A stretch of DNA of 64,000 bases from Streptomyces sp. ISL-12 (GCF_018614415.1 NZ_JAGGOO010000015.1:1-64000), one strand, 5' to 3'; counted from the first letter of the stretch, positions 33,635 to 43,047 are shown. Program-made: numbers and translations. The notes: generated from the sequence alone by a model not told the origin.

Positions 33635-34834
33635 GTGACCGAGAAGGCCGACCTCCAGCCCGTCCTCGACCGCGCCGCCGCCGGTGGTCGGATCACCCCG
33701 GAAGAAGCCCTCGTCCTCTACCGTGACGCCCCGCTGCACGCGCTGGGCTCCGCCGCCGACGCGATCCGCCGGCGGAAGTACGCCGGGATCGAGCACATCG
33801 CGACGTACATCATCGAGCGGAACATCAACTACACCAACGTGTGCGTCACGGCGTGCAAGTTCTGCGCCTTCTACGCGGCCCCCAAGGACACCAAGAAGGG
33901 CTGGAGCCGCGACCTCGACGACATCCTGCGCCGCTGCGCGGAGACCGTCGAACTGGGCGGCACCCAGATCATGTTCCAGGGCGGACACCACCCGGACTAC
34001 GGCGTCGAGTACTACGAGCACCACTTCTCCGCCATCAAGAAGGAGTTCCCGCAGCTCGTCATCCACAGCCTGGGGGCGAGCGAGGTCGAGCACATGGCGC
34101 GGATCTCCAAGGTGAGCGCCGAGGAGGCGATCCGGCGCATCCACGCGGCCGGGCTCGACTCCTTCGCCGGGGCCGGCGCCGAACTGCTGCCCGCGCGCCC
34201 CCGCAAGGCCATCGCGCCGCTGAAGGAGTCCGGCGAGCGCTGGCTGGAGATCATGGAGATCGCGCACAACCTGGGCGTGGAGTCCACCAGCACGATGCTC
34301 ATGGGCACCGGCGAGACCAACGCCGAGCGCATCGAGCACCTGCGGATGATCCGCGACGTGCAGGACCGCACCGGCGGCTTCCGCGCCTTCATCCCGTACA
34401 CCTACCAGCCCGAGAACAACCACCTGAAGGGCCGCACGCAGGCGACGCTCTTCGAGTACCTGCGGATGATCGCCATCGCGCGGATCTTCCTCGACAACGT
34501 CGCCCACATCCAGGGCTCCTGGCTGACCACCGGCAAGGAGGTCGGCCAGCTCTCCCTGCACTACGGCGCCGACGACCTCGGCTCGGTCATGCTGGAGGAG
34601 AACGTGGTGTCGTCGGCCGGCGCCAAGCACCGTTCCAACCGGCTGGAGCTGATCGACCTGATCCGGAAGGCCGGGCGGGTCCCCGCGCAGCGGGCGACGA
34701 CGTACGAGCACCTGGTGGTGCACGACGACCCGGCGAACGACCCGGTCGACGAGCGCGTCGTCTCGCACATCTCGTCCACGGCGATCGAGGGCGGCACCGC
34801 GCACCCCGAGCTGAAGCTGATCGCGGCCGACTGA
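33635..34834 (+). CDS. mqnC: cyclic dehypoxanthine futalosine synthase MqnC (radical SAM)
   Basis: Radical SAM enzyme of 399 residues that cyclises dehypoxanthine futalosine to the bicyclic precursor of 1,4-dihydroxy-6-naphthoate. The cluster motif CVTACKFCAF is present near residues 70-79, with the MqnC-type segments YTNVCVTACKFC, QIMFQGGHHPDYG, FIPYTYQPENNHL and GKEVGQLSLHYGADDLGS. GTG 33635 has GAAAGGGA about ten bases upstream. Mate of MqnE in the same pathway; distinguished by the longer N-terminus and the LGGTQIMFQGG region. Followed after seven bases by an amidohydrolase-like fragment gene. Confidence 0.95.
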   Translation: MTEKADLQPVLDRAAAGGRITPEEALVLYRDAPLHALGSAADAIRRRKYAGIEHIATYIIERNINYTNVCVTACKFCAFYAAPKDTKKGWSRDLDDILRRCAETVELGGTQIMFQGGHHPDYGVEYYEHHFSAIKKEFPQLVIHSLGASEVEHMARISKVSAEEAIRRIHAAGLDSFAGAGAELLPARPRKAIAPLKESGERWLEIMEIAHNLGVESTSTMLMGTGETNAERIEHLRMIRDVQDRTGGFRAFIPYTYQPENNHLKGRTQATLFEYLRMIAIARIFLDNVAHIQGSWLTTGKEVGQLSLHYGADDLGSVMLEENVVSSAGAKHRSNRLELIDLIRKAGRVPAQRATTYEHLVVHDDPANDPVDERVVSHISSTAIEGGTAHPELKLIAAD

Positions 34835-34841
34835 CCCGGCC

Positions 34842-35285
34842 GTGCTGACCATTCACGCCGCCGAAGAGGTCCGCGCCGACTGGGACGCGTCGCCGCTGGC
34901 CGACGGCGCGGTCGCCGTCGAGGGCGGGCGGATCGTCGCGGTGGGGCCCGCCGGTGAGATCGAGGCGAGGTTCCCAGGCGCGCGGGTACGGCGCTGGCCG
35001 GGGGCGCTCGGGCCCGGGCTGCTGCACGAGGGGGCGCTGCCCGACGCGCCGAGCCCGCGCGAACGCGTGCACGCCGTGCTGAAGTCGGGGGCGGTGGCCG
35101 TGCTGGCGGAGTACGTCGACGCCGGGCTGCGGGCCGCCGCCGGGCGCAACGACGTGGCGGTGCTGCCGGCCACGCGCCGGCCGGTGCTGACCGCCGGCGG
35201 ACGGGCCGACCTCGCCGTGTTCGACGCCGACGGCGCGTGCCTCGCGACGGTGTGCGCGGGGCGGCTGGTGCACCGGCGGCGGTGA
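34842..35285 (+). CDS. amidohydrolase-like small protein lacking the metal barrel
   Basis: A 147-residue protein that resembles the edges of imidazolonepropionase/aminofutalosine-deaminase-type amidohydrolases. The N-terminus (GAVAVEGGRIVAVGPAGEI) is the beta-sandwich start and the C-terminus (GGRADLAVFDADG...TVCAGRLVHR) its closing strands, but the central TIM barrel with HxH and the other metal ligands is missing. It follows mqnC by seven bases. Either a deletion remnant of an amidohydrolase or a conserved non-catalytic domain; catalysis as a classical deaminase is unlikely. The stop codon is the first element of a tandem repeat. Confidence 0.7.
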   Translation: MLTIHAAEEVRADWDASPLADGAVAVEGGRIVAVGPAGEIEARFPGARVRRWPGALGPGLLHEGALPDAPSPRERVHAVLKSGAVAVLAEYVDAGLRAAAGRNDVAVLPATRRPVLTAGGRADLAVFDADGACLATVCAGRLVHRRR

Positions 35286-35550
35286 GCCTGCGGGGCCCGG
35301 CACATCGGCGGGGGTGAGCCTGCGGGGCCCGGCGCATCGGCGGGGGTGCGCCCGCGGGGGTTCGGTGCACCGGTGGCCGCGGGGGTTCGGCACACCGGCG
35401 GCGATGAGCCCGGGGTTCCGTACACCGCGGCGGTGAGCCGGCGGGGTTCCGTACACCGCGGCGGTGAGCCGGCGGGGTTCCGTACACCGCGGCGGTGAGC
35501 CCGCGGGGGCCCGTACACCGCGGCGGTGAGCCCGCGGGGCCCGGTGGGGC
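35282..35550 (+). repeat. 31-bp minisatellite beginning at the amidohydrolase-like stop
   Basis: About eight degenerate copies of a unit of the form GTGAGCCxGCGGGGxxCCGxxCACCGCGGCG. The last four GTGAG starts (35433, 35464, 35495, 35526) are exactly 31 bp apart; earlier ones are 32 bp or irregular. The first copy contains the gene's terminal codons and stop (CACCGGCGGCGGTGAG), so the array appears derived from the gene end. Non-coding, between convergent genes; no unique spacers, so not CRISPR. Confidence 0.85.
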
Positions 35551-36579
35551 TCAGCCCGCGAACGCCTCCCCGAAGGCGCCCGCCTCCTGGTCGACCCCGC
35601 TGCAGTCCGTCGCCGCGTCGCTGGAGTCCGTGTCGTCGTCGCACTGCTGGTCGCGGAAGGTCGACCACATCGACACCCAGGCGATCTCCTTCTCCTCGGC
35701 GAACGTCCGTACCTCCGCCGCGTCGGCGAGCGTGAACGTCTCCCCGTCGACGTCGTTGACGCCGATCATCGAGGTCAGCGCCATGCCCCGCCAGGCGTTC
35801 GCGTCGGAGAGGCCGAAGATCTCCTTCAGCTGGGTGTGCGCGGCCTTGGCGGAGGTGAGGGCGTAGTCGCCCATGTCGCCGTCGTAGGACTCGCCGTAGT
35901 TCATGGTCATCAGGTTGACCGTGGAGACCTGCACGGCGTGGTTGTTGGCGGACTCCAGCAACGCGACGCTGTCGTCGTCCAGCCCCGAGGGCATCACGGG
36001 GAGGGTGAAGGAGACCGTCAGGTCCGTGCGCTCCTCCTGGAGCAGCGCGATCGCCTCCGAACGCAGGTCGACGGAGTCGGAGTCGGTCAGCTCGTCGCCC
36101 TCGATGTCGAAGTCGGCGAGGGTGGCGCCCCCGGCCGCGTCCAGTGCCTCGCCGTACGCCTCCGCCAGCTCCTCCGCGCTGTCGCAGGTCGCCGCCAGCT
36201 CGTCGCCGGAGGCGCCGCCGAAGGAGACCCGGACCGAGGAGCCGTCCGCGGTGAGGTCCGAGATGCGGGAGGCGACCGACGAGTCGTCGATGGCGTGGCT
36301 GCCGTTCCACTCGGGGGTGCAACCGCTGCCGGAGGAGATGACGAACGCCAGGTTGTACGTCGCCGGGGAGCCCGCCGAGTCCAGGTCGTTGGCGGTGGTG
36401 GCGCTCACGTAAGGGGCGTAGCCGGTGGACGACGTGGTGCCGGACGGCGCCGACGGCGTGCTGGAGGACGGGGCCTCGGGCGCCGCGTCTGAGGAGTCGT
36501 CACCTCCCGCGGAGCAGCCCGCAGTTGCCAGGGCGAACAGACAGATCAGCCCTGCTGCGGCTTTTCGTGGACTCCTCAT
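35551..36579 (-). CDS. GH18-like (chitinase-type) lipoprotein
   Basis: A 342-residue secreted lipoprotein. After a basic start and hydrophobic segment (LICLFALATAGC) the lipobox cysteine is followed by an Asp/Ser/Pro-rich linker. The mature domain matches actinobacterial glycoside hydrolase family 18-like proteins: beta-strand VRVSFGGASG and the catalytic region LADFDIEGDEL, with the acid residue in FDIE. Family members hydrolyse or bind beta-linked N-acetylglucosamine polymers. It is divergent from a cluster making a polysaccharide (deacetylase-glycosyltransferase fusion and acyltransferase), so it may trim the same polymer. ATG 36579 has GGGAG eight bases upstream. Confidence 0.82.
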   Translation of the reverse strand: MRSPRKAAAGLICLFALATAGCSAGGDDSSDAAPEAPSSSTPSAPSGTTSSTGYAPYVSATTANDLDSAGSPATYNLAFVISSGSGCTPEWNGSHAIDDSSVASRISDLTADGSSVRVSFGGASGDELAATCDSAEELAEAYGEALDAAGGATLADFDIEGDELTDSDSVDLRSEAIALLQEERTDLTVSFTLPVMPSGLDDDSVALLESANNHAVQVSTVNLMTMNYGESYDGDMGDYALTSAKAAHTQLKEIFGLSDANAWRGMALTSMIGVNDVDGETFTLADAAEVRTFAEEKEIAWVSMWSTFRDQQCDDDTDSSDAATDCSGVDQEAGAFGEAFAG

Positions 36580-36780
36580 CGCGTACGCTCCCGCTCTCAA
36601 GATGTATGTCCCAGGACGGAAACAGAACGTGTCTCCGAACCGGAAAGGTGCCACACGCGACTGTGCCCCTCCTGGCAAAGAGCCGCGTTTTCCTGCGGTT
36701 TCTCAGCGGAATGACAGGTCCGGCCCGTTCTCATGGGCGCCTCACAAGAAAGCCAGAGTTTTGATCACATGAAGTGCTTC

Positions 36781-36793
36781 TAACATCTGAGGA
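36781..36793 (+). promoter_or_regulatory. -10 box for the polysaccharide cluster
   Basis: TAACAT (36781-36786) lies seven bases before the ATG at 36794; GAGG before the ATG is too close (1 nt) to serve as a ribosome site. Suggests a leaderless mRNA in the divergent promoter. Confidence 0.5.
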
Positions 36794-37237
36794 ATGCATT
36801 CCGAGCCTGCCATCGAAAGCCGCGCCGCTGCGCGCGGTCGCCGCCGCAAACGCGGTAACGGGTCCGCCGCATCGGTCGACGGTCCTGTGTTCGTTGACAA
36901 CTCCGGACGCCGGGCCAAGCTGCTGCGCCGGCTCGGCATCCTCGTCGGCGTCGTCTGTATGGGGTACGCGGTCGTGCTGGGCCTGGCCTTCATGGGCATC
37001 GGCACCTCGATCAACCCGTCGTCGCTGCTGCCCTTCGGAGGCGGCGGCAACGCCTCCGCCCCCGGCGGGGGCATGCAGCCGCAGGGCGGCGTCGCCCCGA
37101 CCGGGATGCCCAGCGGTGCGCCCAGCGGCGTTCCGTCCGGCGCCCCCACCGGTGTTCCGCCCACCGGAGCCGCGATCGGCTCCGCCTCCGCCACCGCCAC
37201 CGCTTCCGCCCCGGCCGCCTCCGCGACCGCCGACTGA
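36794..37237 (+). CDS. small membrane protein with Pro/Gly/Ser-rich outer tail
   Basis: A 147-residue single-pass protein. A basic cytoplasmic head (RGRRRKRGNG) precedes one hydrophobic helix (GILVGVVCMGYAVVLGLAFMG, about residues 47-67). The external part is low complexity: GGGGNASAPGGG, then repeats PSGAPSGVPSGAPTGVP and an Ala/Thr/Ser tail. It heads the polysaccharide cluster, 20 bp before the deacetylase-glycosyltransferase gene, and is probably an accessory to polymer synthesis or export. No family is recognised. Confidence 0.75.
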   Translation: MHSEPAIESRAAARGRRRKRGNGSAASVDGPVFVDNSGRRAKLLRRLGILVGVVCMGYAVVLGLAFMGIGTSINPSSLLPFGGGGNASAPGGGMQPQGGVAPTGMPSGAPSGVPSGAPTGVPPTGAAIGSASATATASAPAASATAD

Positions 37238-37257
37238 CCGGAATCGCAGCCAACTCC

Positions 37258-39585
37258 ATGACCACGACACCACCTTCCCGCGGCCGCCGCCGGGCACCGA
37301 GCCGGATGGAACGCGCCGCCGGCCGGGCCGCCGCGCTGCAGAAGCCGCGGGTCATCCTCGCTCTGCTGCTCCTGCTGGCCCTGACCTGCGTCATGCTGCT
37401 GGACGGCTACCTGCGCGCCGAGGTCGGCGGCGACCAGCGCGTCCGTACCGGCGCCAGCTCCAGCGACGTCCCCGACGACGTGCTGGAGGGCGGGCCGATC
37501 CTGTCCTTCCGCGGCGGCCAGGCCACCACCGTCTCCGTGCCGGACAAGACGATCGCGCTGACCTTCGACGACGGGCCGAACCCGACGTGGACGCCCCAGG
37601 TGCTGGAGATCCTGGAGGAGTACGACGTCCCGGGCACCTTCTTCTTGGTCGGGTCGATGGTCTCGCGCTACCCGGACATCGTCGACGACCTGGTCGACCA
37701 GGGCAACGAGGTGGGCATCCACACCTTCACCCACGTCGACCTCTCCTACCAGAGCGACGCCCGCATCACCCGGGAGATCGAGCAGACCCAGCTCGCGCTG
37801 GCGGGCGCGGCCGGGATCACGACGACGCTGTTCCGGGCGCCGTACTCCTCGGAGATGGACGCCATCGACAACTACAGCTGGCCGGTCTACGAGAAGCTCG
37901 GTGAGGACGGTTACACCAGCGTCTTCATCGACACCGACAGCGACGACTGGAAGAAGCCCGGCGTCTCGAAGATCATCAAGTGGGCGACGCCGGAGGACGG
38001 CGAGGGCGCCTCCGTGCTCTTCCACGACGCGGGCGGGGAGCGCTCGCAGACGATCAAGGCGCTGCCGAAGTACATCGAGAAGATGAAGGCGAAGGGCTAC
38101 ACCTTCACCACCATCAGCGGTGTCATGGCGGAGCAGGGCGCGGGCGCCCCGGCCGCGGCGGCGGCAGGAGCCGGGCAGGGCACGGCGCCGGGCGCCGAGG
38201 CCGCGCAGGGCGGTACCGGTACCGGTACCGACAACGGCACCGGTACGGGTACGGGCGCCGACAGCGGATCGCAGCTCCAGGCCGCCCACCGCGAGGCCAC
38301 CGGCACGACCCTCTACGAGGGCAAGGCGCTCATCGCGGCCGTCCGCGTCGCCGAGTGGACGGTCCCGGCGCTCTCGGTCGGGCTGATGGTGGTGGGCGTC
38401 GCCGTCATGGGCCGGTTCGGGATGATGCTGATCCTCGCCCGCCGGCACTACAGACAGCGCAACAAACGCCGGTTCAGCTGGGGCCCGACCGTCACCCGCC
38501 CGGTGAGCGTGATCGTCCCGGCGTACAACGAGAAGGAGTGCATCGCCAACACCCTGAAGTCGCTGGCGCAGAGCACCCACCCGATCGAGGTCATCATCGT
38601 GGACGACGGCTCCTCGGACGGCACCTCCGAGATCGCCCGCGAGGCCGCCGACGCGCTCGGCATGACCAACGTCCGCGTCATCCGCCAGGAGAACGCGGGC
38701 AAGCCGGCCGCCCTCAACAACGGCGTGCGCAACGCCAGTCACGACATCGTCGTGATGATGGACGGCGACACCGTCTTCGAGGCGGAGACCGTACGCCACC
38801 TCGTCCAGCCGTTCGCCGACCCCCAGGTCGGCGCGGTCGCGGGCAACGCCAAGGTCGGCAACCGCAACACCATCATCGGGGCCTGGCAGCACATCGAGTA
38901 CGTGATGGGCTTCAACCTCGACCGGCGCATGTACGACCTGCTGCGCTGCATGCCGACCATCCCCGGCGCGATCGGCGCGTTCCGCCGCGAGGCGGTCCTG
39001 GAGGTCGGCGGCATGAGCGAGGACACCCTCGCCGAGGACACCGACATCACCATCGCCATGCACCGCGCGGGCTGGCGGGTCGTCTACCAGGAGCACGCCC
39101 GCGCCTGGACCGAGGCGCCGGGTTCGCTGAAGCAGCTGTGGTCGCAGCGTTACCGCTGGTCCTACGGCACGATGCAGGCGCTGTGGAAGCACCGGAAGTC
39201 CCTGACCGACAAGGGCCCCTCGGGCCGCTTCGGGCGGGTCGGCATGCCGCTGGTGGTGATCTTCCAGATCATCACGCCGGTCTTCGCGCCGCTGATCGAC
39301 GTCTTCACCGCGTACTCGATGATCTTCGTCGACTTCAAGGCCGCGCTGCTGGCGTGGCTGGCGGTGCTGGGCATCCAGCTGTTCTGCGCGGCGTACGCCT
39401 TCCGGCTGGACAAGGAGAAGTACCGGTACCTGCTGATGATGCCGCTCCAGCAGCTCGCCTACCGGCAGATGATGTACCTCGTCCTGATCCACTCCTGCAT
39501 CACCGCCCTCACCGGCGGCCGGCTGCGCTGGCAGAAGCTGAAGCGGACGGGCGAGGTCGGCACTCCGGCGGGGGCCGGCGGATGA
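37258..39585 (+). CDS. fused polysaccharide deacetylase and GT2 glycosyltransferase
   Basis: A 775-residue membrane enzyme joining two activities. The N-terminal helix is followed by an extracytoplasmic NodB/CE4 deacetylase (about residues 95-290) with [21 protein letters not shown] (metal histidines) and FRAPYSSE. A low-complexity Gly/Thr linker and a helix lead to a processive family-2 glycosyltransferase: [43 protein letters not shown] and the QRYRWSYG (Q/RxRW) motif, then further helices. Such fusions make and de-N-acetylate beta-linked GlcNAc polymers like chitin or PNAG. Overlaps the acyltransferase gene by ATGA. Confidence 0.92.
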   Translation: MTTTPPSRGRRRAPSRMERAAGRAAALQKPRVILALLLLLALTCVMLLDGYLRAEVGGDQRVRTGASSSDVPDDVLEGGPILSFRGGQATTVSVPDKTIALTFDDGPNPTWTPQVLEILEEYDVPGTFFLVGSMVSRYPDIVDDLVDQGNEVGIHTFTHVDLSYQSDARITREIEQTQLALAGAAGITTTLFRAPYSSEMDAIDNYSWPVYEKLGEDGYTSVFIDTDSDDWKKPGVSKIIKWATPEDGEGASVLFHDAGGERSQTIKALPKYIEKMKAKGYTFTTISGVMAEQGAGAPAAAAAGAGQGTAPGAEAAQGGTGTGTDNGTGTGTGADSGSQLQAAHREATGTTLYEGKALIAAVRVAEWTVPALSVGLMVVGVAVMGRFGMMLILARRHYRQRNKRRFSWGPTVTRPVSVIVPAYNEKECIANTLKSLAQSTHPIEVIIVDDGSSDGTSEIAREAADALGMTNVRVIRQENAGKPAALNNGVRNASHDIVVMMDGDTVFEAETVRHLVQPFADPQVGAVAGNAKVGNRNTIIGAWQHIEYVMGFNLDRRMYDLLRCMPTIPGAIGAFRREAVLEVGGMSEDTLAEDTDITIAMHRAGWRVVYQEHARAWTEAPGSLKQLWSQRYRWSYGTMQALWKHRKSLTDKGPSGRFGRVGMPLVVIFQIITPVFAPLIDVFTAYSMIFVDFKAALLAWLAVLGIQLFCAAYAFRLDKEKYRYLLMMPLQQLAYRQMMYLVLIHSCITALTGGRLRWQKLKRTGEVGTPAGAGG
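38210..38256 (+). repeat. GGTACC-type repeat encoding the inter-domain Gly-Thr linker
   Basis: Tandem GGTACC and related GGTACGGGTACGGG units encode the linker [15 protein letters not shown] between the deacetylase and transferase halves. In-frame, so copy changes only alter linker length. Same hexamer as in the UbiX-type gene tail. Confidence 0.6.
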
Positions 39586-40994
39586 GCTGGGACCAGTACG
39601 GGCCCGGGCAGCGTCCCGGGCCCGGGTCTGGCCAGGGCCAGGGCCAGTACGGGCAGGGGTACGGGTACGGCGGGTACGGCGACCAGGGGCAGGCGTATGT
39701 GCCGCCCCAGCAGTACGGGTCTCCCCAGCAGTACGGGTCTCCCCAGCAGTACGGGTCTCCGCAGCCGTACGTCCCGCCGCAGCCCCAGCCGCAGCCGTAC
39801 CCGCAGCAGTACGGCGAGTACGGCGAGTACGGCGCGTACGGGCAGCAGGAGGCGCCGTCGGCCGAGTCGACGGCGCAGCTGCCCCAGGTGGAGCCGGAGC
39901 CGGAACCGCAACCGCAGTCTCCGCCGGAGTCGGAACCGGCGCCGCCGCCCGCGGCCCGGTCCGGCGGCCGGGACCGGTACTTCGACACCCTGCGCGCGGT
40001 CGCCCTCGTCCGCGTCGTGACGTACCACACCTTCGGCTGGGCCTGGGCCGGGATGGTCTTCCCGTCCATGGGGATCATGTTCGGCCTGGCCGGCACCCTG
40101 ATGGCGAAGTCGCTGGAACGCCCGGCCCTGAAGGTGGTCAAGAGCCGCATCCGCCGACTGCTGCCGCCCTTCTGGTTCTGGGGCCTCTTCGTCGTCGTCG
40201 CGATGCTGATCCACGGCTGGATGCCGGGCTGGCAGATCGTCTACTGGATCGTGCCGCTCGGCGACCCGCCGGGCAACGCCTGGGGCGAACAGGCCTGGGA
40301 GATCCTCTGGTACCTGCGCACCTACCTGTGGTTCGTCCTCGTCTCCCCCCTGCTGCTGAAGGTGTTCCGGCTGGCGCCGGTCCCCGTGCTGCTGGCGTCC
40401 CTCGCCCCGATCCTCGTCTTCCAGTTCGTCTGGCAGCCGCCCGACAACCGGTTCGGCACCGGGCTCCTCGACCTGGCGACGTACCTCTTCTGCTGGGTGC
40501 TCGGCTTCGCGCACCGCGACGGGGTGCTGGCCCGGCTGAAACCGGCCGCGGTCGTGGTCCTGTCGCTGGCCGCGCTCGGCTACGGCGGCTGGTACGCCCT
40601 CGCCCACCAGGCCGAGTACGGCACCTACGACCTGGACGACATCCCGCTGGCCCAGGCGTTCTGGTCGGCCGGCTTCGTGACGCTGCTGATGTACTCCAAG
40701 GCCAGGCTGAACGTCGACTTCGCGGGCCTCGCCCGCTTCCGGCGGCTGGACCGGCTGGTCAGCGTCTTCAACGCCCGGGCCGTCACGATCTACCTCTGGC
40801 ACGAGCTGGCGCTGATCCTGGCCGTGCCGCTGGTCGACCAGTTCTGGAAGGTGCCCGCGTTCGAGACGTACCTGCCGCTGGAGAGCCAGTGGTTCATGTT
40901 CGGCATCGGCTGGGTGCTGATCGCGCTGTTCGTGCTGGCCTGCGGATGGGTGGAGGACGTGGCGGGGCGCAAGAGGCCGCGGCTCCTGCCGTGA
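39582..40994 (+). CDS. acyltransferase-3 family membrane protein with QYGSP-repeat N-terminus
   Basis: A 470-residue membrane acyltransferase. The first ~130 residues are a Gln/Tyr/Gly/Pro-rich cytoplasmic region with three 18-bp DNA repeats encoding QQYGSP, then a Glu/Pro tract. The remaining ~340 residues form about ten helices in acyltransferase-3 arrangement, starting with [24 protein letters not shown] (catalytic-type His) and including LRTYLWFVL and [12 protein letters not shown]. Such proteins O-acetylate or otherwise acylate surface polysaccharides. ATG 39582 overlaps the upstream stop (ATGA), so it works with the deacetylase-glycosyltransferase. Confidence 0.88.
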   Translation: MSWDQYGPGQRPGPGSGQGQGQYGQGYGYGGYGDQGQAYVPPQQYGSPQQYGSPQQYGSPQPYVPPQPQPQPYPQQYGEYGEYGAYGQQEAPSAESTAQLPQVEPEPEPQPQSPPESEPAPPPAARSGGRDRYFDTLRAVALVRVVTYHTFGWAWAGMVFPSMGIMFGLAGTLMAKSLERPALKVVKSRIRRLLPPFWFWGLFVVVAMLIHGWMPGWQIVYWIVPLGDPPGNAWGEQAWEILWYLRTYLWFVLVSPLLLKVFRLAPVPVLLASLAPILVFQFVWQPPDNRFGTGLLDLATYLFCWVLGFAHRDGVLARLKPAAVVVLSLAALGYGGWYALAHQAEYGTYDLDDIPLAQAFWSAGFVTLLMYSKARLNVDFAGLARFRRLDRLVSVFNARAVTIYLWHELALILAVPLVDQFWKVPAFETYLPLESQWFMFGIGWVLIALFVLACGWVEDVAGRKRPRLLP

Positions 40995-41026
40995 GCCCGG
41001 CCGGCGCGGCCTGTAAGAATGGGCGG

Positions 41027-41722
41027 GTGACCCGCGCCTCCCTGAACAAGCAGCCGCACGAAGTCGCCTCGATGTTCGACCACGTGGCGGCCCGGTACGA
41101 CCTCACCAACGACGTGCTGTCGCTCGGCCAGGACCGGGTGTGGCGCAAGGAGGTCGCCCGGGCCGTCGACGCCCGGCCCGCGCAGAAGGTCCTCGACCTG
41201 GCCGCGGGCACGGCGACCTCCTCGCTGCCCTTCGCCCGCACCGGCGCGTACGTCGTCCCCTGCGACTTCTCGCTCGGGATGCTCCAGGTCGGCAAGGGGC
41301 GCCACGCGTGGCTGCCGTTCACCGCGGGCGACGCGACGCGGCTGCCGTTCGCGGACGACGTCTTCGACGCGGTCACCATCTCCTTCGGGCTGCGCAACGT
41401 CCAGGACACGGACGCGGCGCTGCGCGAGCTGTACCGGGTGACCAAGCCCGGCGGCCGGGTCGTCATCTGCGAGTTCTCGCACCCGACGTGGGCGCCGTTC
41501 CGTACGGTCTACACCGAGTACCTGATGCGTGCCCTGCCGCCGGTCGCCCGCGCGGTGTCCTCCAACCCGGACGCGTACGTCTACCTCGCCGAGTCCATCC
41601 GCGACTGGCCCGACCAGCCCGCCCTGGCCGAACGGCTGCGCAAGGCCGGCTGGTCCAAGGTGGCCTGGCGGAACCTGACCGGCGGCATCGTGGCCCTGCA
41701 CCGGGGCTTCAAGGAGAGCTGA
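41027..41722 (+). CDS. menG: demethylmenaquinone methyltransferase (MenG/UbiE)
   Basis: A 231-residue SAM-dependent methyltransferase that adds the C-methyl group to demethylmenaquinone, the last step of menaquinone synthesis. UbiE-family signatures: [35 protein letters not shown] (motif I) and [25 protein letters not shown]. Common to the futalosine and classical routes, and placed here among futalosine genes. GTG 41027 follows TAAGAAT by six bases without a ribosome site and is probably leaderless. Confidence 0.94.
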   Translation: MTRASLNKQPHEVASMFDHVAARYDLTNDVLSLGQDRVWRKEVARAVDARPAQKVLDLAAGTATSSLPFARTGAYVVPCDFSLGMLQVGKGRHAWLPFTAGDATRLPFADDVFDAVTISFGLRNVQDTDAALRELYRVTKPGGRVVICEFSHPTWAPFRTVYTEYLMRALPPVARAVSSNPDAYVYLAESIRDWPDQPALAERLRKAGWSKVAWRNLTGGIVALHRGFKES

Positions 41723-41755
41723 CCCCGAAGTTCCCGGCGGAGCCGACCTCAGGAC

Positions 41756-42007
41756 GCGTCGAGGACCGCGTACACGCCGAGGACTGTCTGCGCGCTGAGA
41801 ATCGCCTGCGCGTCGAGAACCGCCTGCGCGTCGAGAACCGTCTGCGCGCCGAGAACCGTCTGCGCGTCGAGAATCGCCTGCGCGTCGAGAACCGCCTACG
41901 TGTCGAGAACCGCCTACGTGTCGAGAACCGCCTGCGCGTCGAGAATCGCCTGCGCGTCGAGAACCGCCTGCGCGCCGAGAACCGCCTACCCGCCGAGAAC
42001 CGCGTAC
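41756..42007 (+). repeat. 14-copy 18-bp minisatellite
   Basis: Fourteen contiguous 18-bp units, consensus GCGTCGAGAACCGCCTGC, with no length variation (252 bp exactly). Variants differ by transitions. The period is a multiple of three and the consensus unit is open in all six frames. In the frame of the neighbouring minus-strand PASTA gene the unit reads as the hexapeptide AVLDAQ, but CAG to TAG changes put stops in units 13, 9 and 8, the first of which ends the PASTA protein. Lies between convergent genes. Confidence 0.95.
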
Positions 42008-42435
42008 GGGACGGCGACCGGTGCGCCCTCCGCCCCCGACACCCTTGCCGCACCCGCCGTGCCCGCCGCCGCACCCGCCCCGTCCCTGGCCGCATCCGGC
42101 GTGCCCGGCTCGTCCAGTGCCCGGCGCAGTCCGCCGCCGGGCGGCGCCGGAGTCCGGGGCTCGCGTACCCCGGCGCCCCCGCCGCCCTCACCCGCGCCGA
42201 AGTCGAACCACACGGTGACCGCGGCCCCGCGCGGCACCTCGGCCCCGGGCGGCGGGTACTGCCGTACGACGTACTCCACGACCACGCGGTGCAGTTCGGG
42301 CCGGTCGGGGGCGGCCAGCAGCACCCCGCGCGCCTCGGCCGCGCGGCGCGCGTCCACGGCCATCAGACCGACCAGACGCGGCACGCGTACCTCGGGCGTC
42401 TCGGATGTATCGGGTGTCTCGGGTGCGTTGCGCAC
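41986..42435 (-). CDS. PASTA-domain protein
   Basis: A 149-residue soluble protein with one PASTA domain (about residues 15-80: VRVPRLVGLMAVDARRAAEA, then VVVEYVVRQYPPPGAEVPRGAAVTVWF). PASTA domains bind peptidoglycan fragments or beta-lactams in penicillin-binding proteins and kinases; here no signal peptide or kinase is attached. A Gly/Pro/Ala-rich tail follows. GTG 42435 with GGTGAGG upstream. The stop TAG at 41986 lies inside an 18-bp repeat array, so earlier versions may have had a longer repetitive tail. Confidence 0.82.
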   Translation of the reverse strand: MRNAPETPDTSETPEVRVPRLVGLMAVDARRAAEARGVLLAAPDRPELHRVVVEYVVRQYPPPGAEVPRGAAVTVWFDFGAGEGGGGAGVREPRTPAPPGGGLRRALDEPGTPDAARDGAGAAAGTAGAARVSGAEGAPVAVPYAVLGG

Positions 42436-42540
42436 AGAACCTCACCCCCAGCGGTACGGGCAGAGTAACCCCCGCCGCGCACCCGCCGGAAGCTTTTTGT
42501 AGCGATACGTAGTCGAATCCCCTCCCTCCGTTACTCTCCG

Positions 42541-43047
42541 TCACAACTCCAGGCGATAGCAGTGCCCCTGCCGCTGCGACCGAGGCGTGATGAACACCTC
42601 CGCCAGCCGCATCCCCAGCCGCCGCGTCACCGCGATGGAGCGCTCGTTGTCCGCGTCGACCATCGCGACCACCCCCGGTAGCCCCGCCGCGCGCAGCCGC
42701 CGTACCGTCTCCCGGGCCGCCGCCGTCACGTACCCCTTGCCCCAGTGCGGCCGGGCGAGCCGCCAGCCGATCTCGATCTCGCCCTTGGGGCCCCAGTCCC
42801 GCGGCCACGGCTGGGCGCCGGTGAAGCCGATGACCTCGTCCCGCTCGTCGAGGACGGTCCACAGGCAGAAGCCGTGCTCGGCGTCGTGCCGGCGCTGGCG
42901 GGCGGTGAGTTCCTCGTACACGGACAGCTCCGCCGGCCGGCCGCCGTGGAACTCCATGACCTCCGGGTCGTCGAAGGCCCGGTGCCAGGCGACGGCGTCC
43001 TCGTCGGTGGGAACACGCAACCGTACAGCGGGGAGAGCTCGTTTCAC
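42541..43047 (-). CDS. GNAT-family acetyltransferase (RimJ-like)
   Basis: A 168-residue GNAT protein of the RimJ/RimL-like Acetyltransf_3 type. Hallmarks: GFTGAQPWPRD, EIEIGWRLARPHWGKGYVTAAARETVR (acetyl-CoA loop) and VVAMVDADNERSIAVTRRLGM. Such proteins acetylate N-termini or small amines; substrate unknown. GTG 43047 has GAAGGG about nine bases upstream. Divergent from the geranylgeranyl-reductase-like gene with a 99-bp gap. Confidence 0.88.
   Translation of the reverse strand: MKRALPAVRLRVPTDEDAVAWHRAFDDPEVMEFHGGRPAELSVYEELTARQRRHDAEHGFCLWTVLDERDEVIGFTGAQPWPRDWGPKGEIEIGWRLARPHWGKGYVTAAARETVRRLRAAGLPGVVAMVDADNERSIAVTRRLGMRLAEVFITPRSQRQGHCYRLEL

Noticed and set aside
35282..35550. CRISPR-like array
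   Set aside because: 31-bp units are directly contiguous with no unique spacers, and there are no cas genes.
41756..42007. CRISPR-like array of 18-bp units
   Set aside because: Units are contiguous without spacers; a minisatellite.
41723..42468. Forward coding frame with RLRVEN repeats
   Set aside because: The repeat unit is open in all frames, there is no start with a ribosome site, and the flanking sequence becomes Arg/Pro-rich shadow of the PASTA gene.
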